Positions 6,924 to 9,861 of a stretch of DNA of 9,861 nt are shown one piece after another. The first letter of the stretch is position 1. The number at the start of each line of letters is the position of its first letter. The stretch is from assembly GCA_947448675.1 (NCBI GenBank), contig CANFOR010000102.1, positions 1-9,861 of the forward strand, written 5' to 3'. The DNA comes from Betaproteobacteria bacterium. GTDB taxonomy: Bacteria; Pseudomonadota; Gammaproteobacteria; Burkholderiales; Burkholderiaceae_C. A program made the translations under genes and the position numbers. Below the pieces are notes generated by a model. It was not told where the DNA came from. It did not search any database and was given only the letters and a program-made list of their open reading frames with translations.

Positions 6924-8669
6924 CTATGGATTTGCATGAGTCTGCGCAAAATGGCTTTTTGCAGCATTCCATTTTTGGGCAATACATTCATCACTTTGTG
7001 CCAAAAGCCCCACATGGGCAGCCACATCTACCTGGGGCAGCACAGTGCCATCTAACCAATAACCAAACTGGCGCGGAAACACGCGGCAATATCGGTGTAC
7101 GTACGAATCGTAAACATCAAGATGCCCCAATAACCAAGCGCTGTTTAGCAATGGGGTTAATACACTAGGTTCAGCAGAAAAGTGCATCACTCGCATTGCC
7201 GCTGGCAATATTTGCGCTGCATTATCTTGCGAGACAGGGTCGGTAACCACCTGAAGATAATCAACAGAAGACGCAAACAACCAAGAATTTTGCATTTCTT
7301 TAATTGCAGTTTTTTTGGCTTCAGGAAACATCTTATTGGGTATGCCGTAGGCTAGTTTTAAGCGCTCATAATCTAAATACGCGTATGCAGAAAAACCTAA
7401 TAGTGCTAGCACGCCCATCAGAAAAACGGAACGCCCATGTTGCCAAATGTTGGTTTTGATAGGTGGCATAAGTAAACCTATAGCGAAAGCCGCAATCGCC
7501 ATAAATTGCACATACCAAAGCGGAAACTCTACGAGGCTGTGCATGCCTACCGTAAACACAAGAATCCAGGCATATTTGCGCTCGGCCAATTGCTCTACCC
7601 AAAATCTGCCACGCCACAATGCATAAGCGCAGAGCGCTATAAATGCTATAGCAACTGGTAAACCTAACTCTACCGCCAATTGCAAGGGTAAGTTATGCGT
7701 GTTTTCTGAAAGTCCAGTGCCTCGAAACCAGTGCGAAGAGGGCGCAATAAAATAGGCAAAACCGTACTCACGCCAGCCCCACCCCCACCATGGCTGCTGC
7801 AAAGCCAAATCCCATGCGTTTAACCAAATGTCGAGCCGAGAGTCCGATGCAGTTGCTGCCGCCTTAGCCAGCGTGGTGTGCGACTCAAAACCGTGCAAGG
7901 CAGCCAGCACTGGCCAAAACCATTGCCAAGCGCTGTACATAAAGATCAAAAATACACTTTGCCACCACAGAGTGGGGCCTACAGACTTTGAAGCACCGTC
8001 GGGTTTGCGCCAAAGCCAATGCAAAAAGCTAATACCCAATATCTCTAGCCCCCCAATGCGCGAGCCGCAAGCCGCCACGGCCGCGACCATGAGACCACCG
8101 AGAAATAAATTCATTTTCCAGCTGATTTTTCCTAAACCTGTCAAATAGAGCGAGGATGCAAGGCCCCAACATAATAGGCTTGCATATAAATTAGGTTGGC
8201 GTAAATTACCGTAAGCAACTCCGCGCTGCGGCGCGTCTACCACCCAAGGCCAAAGCTGGTCTTCTAGGCCCAAAAATTGGAGCACACCAACGCAGGCATT
8301 GAGTACGGCAATCGCCGTCAAACACCAGGCCAGCAGTTGAGCGCGTTCTATTTGATTGTTTTGTAGGCTCCCGGCAGCGATGGCCCCGCAGGCCAAGAGC
8401 AACATCACCATCGTCACGACCGTATCCGCCAAGTAAAAGGCAGAGCGAACACAAAGCAGGGAAAACAGCCCAACCAAACACCAGAGCAAGCCTTTGCGCC
8501 ATGCCCCGCCCATGCACAGCAACCATAAGCTGCAACACATGAGTGCAGCAATTTGCTGCTGTATAAATTCAGAAGGTCCCTCGACAAACGGGTAGCACCA
8601 AGCCACACAGAGCAATGCAAACGATAAGCCGACCAACAGTATGCGCGGCATGGTTTTAAATAATGGCAT
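6924..8669 (-). CDS. PglL/Wzy-family O-oligosaccharyltransferase, paralogue 1 (pilin-proximal)
   Basis: The 581-residue polytopic inner-membrane protein carries the same ordered motifs as its downstream neighbour: AYGNLRQPNLYASL (152-165), SRLDIWLNAWDLALQQPWWG (277-296), NTHNLPLQLAVELGLP (323-338, with expected catalytic His325) and HSLVEFPLWY (377-386), then a soluble C-terminal region with a helical look. It lies directly behind the pilin, like TfpO/PglL-type ligases dedicated to one pilin in Pseudomonas and Acinetobacter, so pilin is the likely acceptor; the glycan is unknown and no glycan synthesis genes are in the window. A later ATG at 8651 is an alternative start; neither has a Shine-Dalgarno sequence. 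The gene is distinctly AT-rich (20 of 60 bases G or C at 7261-7320, by hand count), suggesting transfer or replacement. Confidence 0.87.
   Translation of the reverse strand: MPLFKTMPRILLVGLSFALLCVAWCYPFVEGPSEFIQQQIAALMCCSLWLLCMGGAWRKGLLWCLVGLFSLLCVRSAFYLADTVVTMVMLLLACGAIAAGSLQNNQIERAQLLAWCLTAIAVLNACVGVLQFLGLEDQLWPWVVDAPQRGVAYGNLRQPNLYASLLCWGLASSLYLTGLGKISWKMNLFLGGLMVAAVAACGSRIGGLEILGISFLHWLWRKPDGASKSVGPTLWWQSVFLIFMYSAWQWFWPVLAALHGFESHTTLAKAAATASDSRLDIWLNAWDLALQQPWWGWGWREYGFAYFIAPSSHWFRGTGLSENTHNLPLQLAVELGLPVAIAFIALCAYALWRGRFWVEQLAERKYAWILVFTVGMHSLVEFPLWYVQFMAIAAFAIGLLMPPIKTNIWQHGRSVFLMGVLALLGFSAYAYLDYERLKLAYGIPNKMFPEAKKTAIKEMQNSWLFASSVDYLQVVTDPVSQDNAAQILPAAMRVMHFSAEPSVLTPLLNSAWLLGHLDVYDSYVHRYCRVFPRQFGYWLDGTVLPQVDVAAHVGLLAQSDECIAQKWNAAKSHFAQTHANP
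7627..7656. repeat. 30-bp repeat, copy 2 of 2 (ligase paralogue 1)
   Basis: This pairs with 6721-6750 (17 identical bases, then 9 of 13). On the minus strand it encodes PVAIAFIALCA, residues 338-348, just after the catalytic loop. It contains an internal inverted repeat, GCTATA near TATAGC. The copy in the other paralogue is near residues 51-61. Confidence 0.5.
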
Positions 8670-8686
8670 GCGTTATTGTGCTGTAC

Positions 8687-8717
8687 AAAAAAAAGTCGGC
8701 CAAAGCCGACTTTTTTT
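8687..8717 (-). terminator. Strong intrinsic terminator behind the pilin gene
   Basis: A perfect six-pair stem, GTCGGC (8695-8700) and GCCGAC (8705-8710), with loop CAAA is flanked by eight A (8687-8694) and seven T (8711-8717). Read on the minus strand it begins 17 bases after the pilin stop and ends in a U-run, as expected for Rho-independent termination. The A/T flanks make it functional in both directions. It ends 17 bases before the ligase start at 8669, so ligase transcription depends on read-through or on a promoter not seen here. Confidence 0.9.
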
Positions 8718-8733
8718 GTCTACCCAGTACTGA

Positions 8734-9243
8734 TTAGGGTTTGAAAGTGCCGGTTGGGGCAGTTGCGTAATTGGCTGCACAAGAGCCTGGCAAAATCTTC
8801 AGCATTGCGGCTGAGCTTCCACCACAGTTCCAGCGATTTACAGAGGTTGCGCCAACAGAGTTAGAAGTAAGGGCAACTCCACCGGCATCTTGCGGCTCTA
8901 GATAAACCAAAGCACCGTTCACACTTGAATCCAAAACTCCGTTACCAACAACCGTTACGCCGATAGCGCCATTGTCGGTGGTAGACACTTTAGCAACATA
9001 TTTAGACGTTGAAGTAGCGCTTTCGCAGCCCCAGTTGCCGGCACCAGGAGCGGTGTTACCGGTTTGGTATTTCTCAGTTACCGTTGTGCGGCAAGAGCTA
9101 GCAGCAAGTACGACTTCAGAGGTTTTGGCTTTGAGTGTATAGACTTGGTAAGCAGGCAGGGCCACAGCAGCCAAAATACCGATGATCGCGACGACGATCA
9201 TCAACTCGATGAGGGTAAAGCCCTTTTGCAATTGACGTTTCAT
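8734..9243 (-). CDS. pilA: Type IVa major pilin (PilA family)
   Basis: The 169-residue prepilin has a short basic leader ending in Gly8, cut before Phe9 by the prepilin peptidase PilD. It is followed by the conserved FTLIELMIVVAIIGILAAVA helix with Glu at mature position 5. The variable globular domain has four cysteines (C51, C73, C140, C155), probably two disulfides; C140-C155 would define the C-terminal D-region. The Thr/Pro-rich tail ATAPTGTFKP and Ser/Thr-rich loops are possible glycan sites (inference). The strong start has AGGAG at 9249-9253, five bases before the ATG. A sigma-54 promoter precedes it and a terminator follows. The pilin assembles into type IV pili for twitching, adhesion or DNA uptake. 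No other pilus assembly gene is in the window except the TfpX/TfpZ-like gene. Confidence 0.95.
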   Translation of the reverse strand: MKRQLQKGFTLIELMIVVAIIGILAAVALPAYQVYTLKAKTSEVVLAASSCRTTVTEKYQTGNTAPGAGNWGCESATSTSKYVAKVSTTDNGAIGVTVVGNGVLDSSVNGALVYLEPQDAGGVALTSNSVGATSVNRWNCGGSSAAMLKILPGSCAANYATAPTGTFKP

Positions 9244-9287
9244 AAAAACTCCTAATACGGTTAAAGAAAAACTAACACAGGTACTTG

Positions 9288-9304
9288 AGCAGGCTTCGTG
9301 CCAA
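9288..9304 (-). promoter_or_regulatory. Sigma-54 (RpoN) promoter of the pilin gene
   Basis: On the minus strand the sequence reads TTGGCACGAAGCCTGCT. It has the obligatory GG (9302-9301) and GC (9290-9289) separated by ten bases and matches the consensus TGGCACG-N4-TTGC except for one base. Transcription should start near 9277, giving a leader of about 34 bases that contains the AGGAG. Pilin genes in Pseudomonas are known to use RpoN with the activator PilR. Confidence 0.87.
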
Positions 9305-9374
9305 CTGTGCCCAGCGGCTGCAAGTGTGAACTAAGTCTACAAACGGGCTTGCTTGGCTTGCGCTGGCGCACTTA

Positions 9375-9382
9375 TTGTCAGC
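9375..9382. promoter_or_regulatory. Candidate activator box TTGTCAGC, proximal
   Basis: TTGTCAGC here is repeated exactly at 9408-9415, 33 bp away, roughly three helical turns. It lies about 100 bp upstream of the predicted pilin start. PilR in Pseudomonas binds TGTC-containing sites at comparable distances, so this is a plausible enhancer half. The assignment is inferred from position and motif only. Confidence 0.4.
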
Positions 9383-9393
9383 TGGGCTGGCAG

Positions 9394-9418
9394 CAGGCAG
9401 ACAAATTTTGTCAGCCTG
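9394..9418. promoter_or_regulatory. 25-bp palindrome with distal TTGTCAGC box; operator or gene-end hairpin
   Basis: CAGGC-A-GACAAA-T-TTTGTC-A-GCCTG is symmetric apart from one A/A pair and the central base. Its right half holds the second TTGTCAGC (9408-9415), about 130-140 bp upstream of the predicted pilin start, suited to a dimeric enhancer-binding protein such as PilR. It also lies five bases after the stop of the 9424 gene and could fold in that transcript, but there is no following T-run, so a classical terminator is less likely. Confidence 0.5.
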
Positions 9419-9423
9419 AGGCT

Positions 9424-9861
9424 TTACAGAACAAATTCTGCGCCGGCGCGCAGCCAGCGGATGTCGTGCAGGGCGTGTTGGCCCAGGGCTTGGGTGGTGT
9501 CGTGCTGCTGGATCTCTTGCATGATGAGCTCGGTCTCGGCAGGCTTAGTGTGGGTAATGTAGATGGGGTATTGCTTGCCGGGGCCGATGTGGCGCAGCTC
9601 GTCGGCCAGGGTGATGGGCGAGAGGTGCAGGGCGCGCTGGGCCAGCTCTTGCTCGCGGTTGCTAAAGGCGGTTTCGATGACGAGCATGGCCACCTGGAGC
9701 TGGTTAACGCGCTGCCAAAAGGCGGGGTTGCGCTCGGTGTCGCCAGAGAACACAAAGCAGCCGTTGCCAGCGCTGACGCTAAAGCCCACAGCGGGTACGG
9801 CGTGCACGGCGCTAAGCACCTCGACTTCTTTACCGGCCAGCTGCAGCACTTGGCCTATGGC
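9424..9861 (-). CDS. Metallo-beta-lactamase-fold hydrolase, probable class II cyclic-nucleotide phosphodiesterase, partial
   Basis: The reading frame is open to the window edge; 145 C-terminal residues are present and the N-terminal part, with the expected HxHxDH site, lies outside. Visible are VHAVPAVGFSV, FVFSGDTERNPAFWQRVNQL (conserved Asp ligand), LVIETAFSNREQELA and YPIYITHTKPAE (His ligand). This order fits the MBL superfamily. The SGDT, IETAF and ITHxKP combination resembles 3',5'-cyclic-nucleotide phosphodiesterases of the CpdP/PDE1 class, which would hydrolyse cAMP; an RNase Z-like or other MBL hydrolase is possible. The stop lies 181 bp upstream of the pilin start on the same strand, and the sigma-54 promoter between them implies separate control. 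The intergenic stretch 9244-9423 holds only the pilin regulatory elements listed here. Confidence 0.75.
   Translation of the reverse strand, partial: AIGQVLQLAGKEVEVLSAVHAVPAVGFSVSAGNGCFVFSGDTERNPAFWQRVNQLQVAMLVIETAFSNREQELAQRALHLSPITLADELRHIGPGKQYPIYITHTKPAETELIMQEIQQHDTTQALGQHALHDIRWLRAGAEFVL

Overview
The window looks like a chromosomal segment of a Burkholderiales bacterium, most likely Comamonadaceae. The protein families (YaeQ, a DUF3717-DUF1289 protein, TfpX/TfpZ, PglL-type ligases), the mostly GC-rich codon use, and a short dispersed hairpin motif of a type I associate with that family all point there. This placement is an inference from gene content; there is no rRNA or other marker gene.

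Layout, left to right. Positions 1-2200 are ordinary chromosome: the tail of a probable purB, yaeQ, a convergent small DUF3717/DUF1289 protein, a TerC-family membrane protein and a small four-helix YvlD/holin-like membrane protein. Positions 2171-4663 hold a minus-strand pair: a TfpX/TfpZ-type pilin accessory protein followed by a BepA-like M48 periplasmic metalloprotease with C-terminal helical repeats. The divergent gene moaC (molybdenum cofactor synthesis) lies at 4715-5197. Positions 5247-9243 are a minus-strand pilin glycosylation locus: a type IVa major pilin, then two tandem divergent PglL/Wzy-type O-oligosaccharyltransferases. At the right edge (9424-9861) is the C-terminal part of a metallo-beta-lactamase-fold hydrolase.

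How the genes may work together. The pilin has a near-consensus sigma-54 promoter with a short leader and a strong ribosome binding site. About 100-140 bp upstream of it lie repeated TTGTCAGC boxes, one inside a 25-bp palindrome, that could serve the PilS/PilR two-component system. A strong hairpin plus T-run directly behind the pilin gene should separate high pilin expression from lower expression of the ligases. The TfpX/TfpZ protein beyond moaC belongs functionally with the pilin. So the central region is best read as a pilus production and O-glycosylation module interrupted by moaC.

The first ligase gene (6924-8669) is clearly AT-richer than its neighbours, while its paralogue (5247-6902) has the local GC-rich composition. 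This suggests different histories and perhaps different targets. No RNA gene, insertion sequence, CRISPR array or integrase was seen. I did not find a wholly new type of system. The points most worth following are the two-ligase pilin locus, its regulatory region, and the dispersed in-frame repeats inside unrelated genes.
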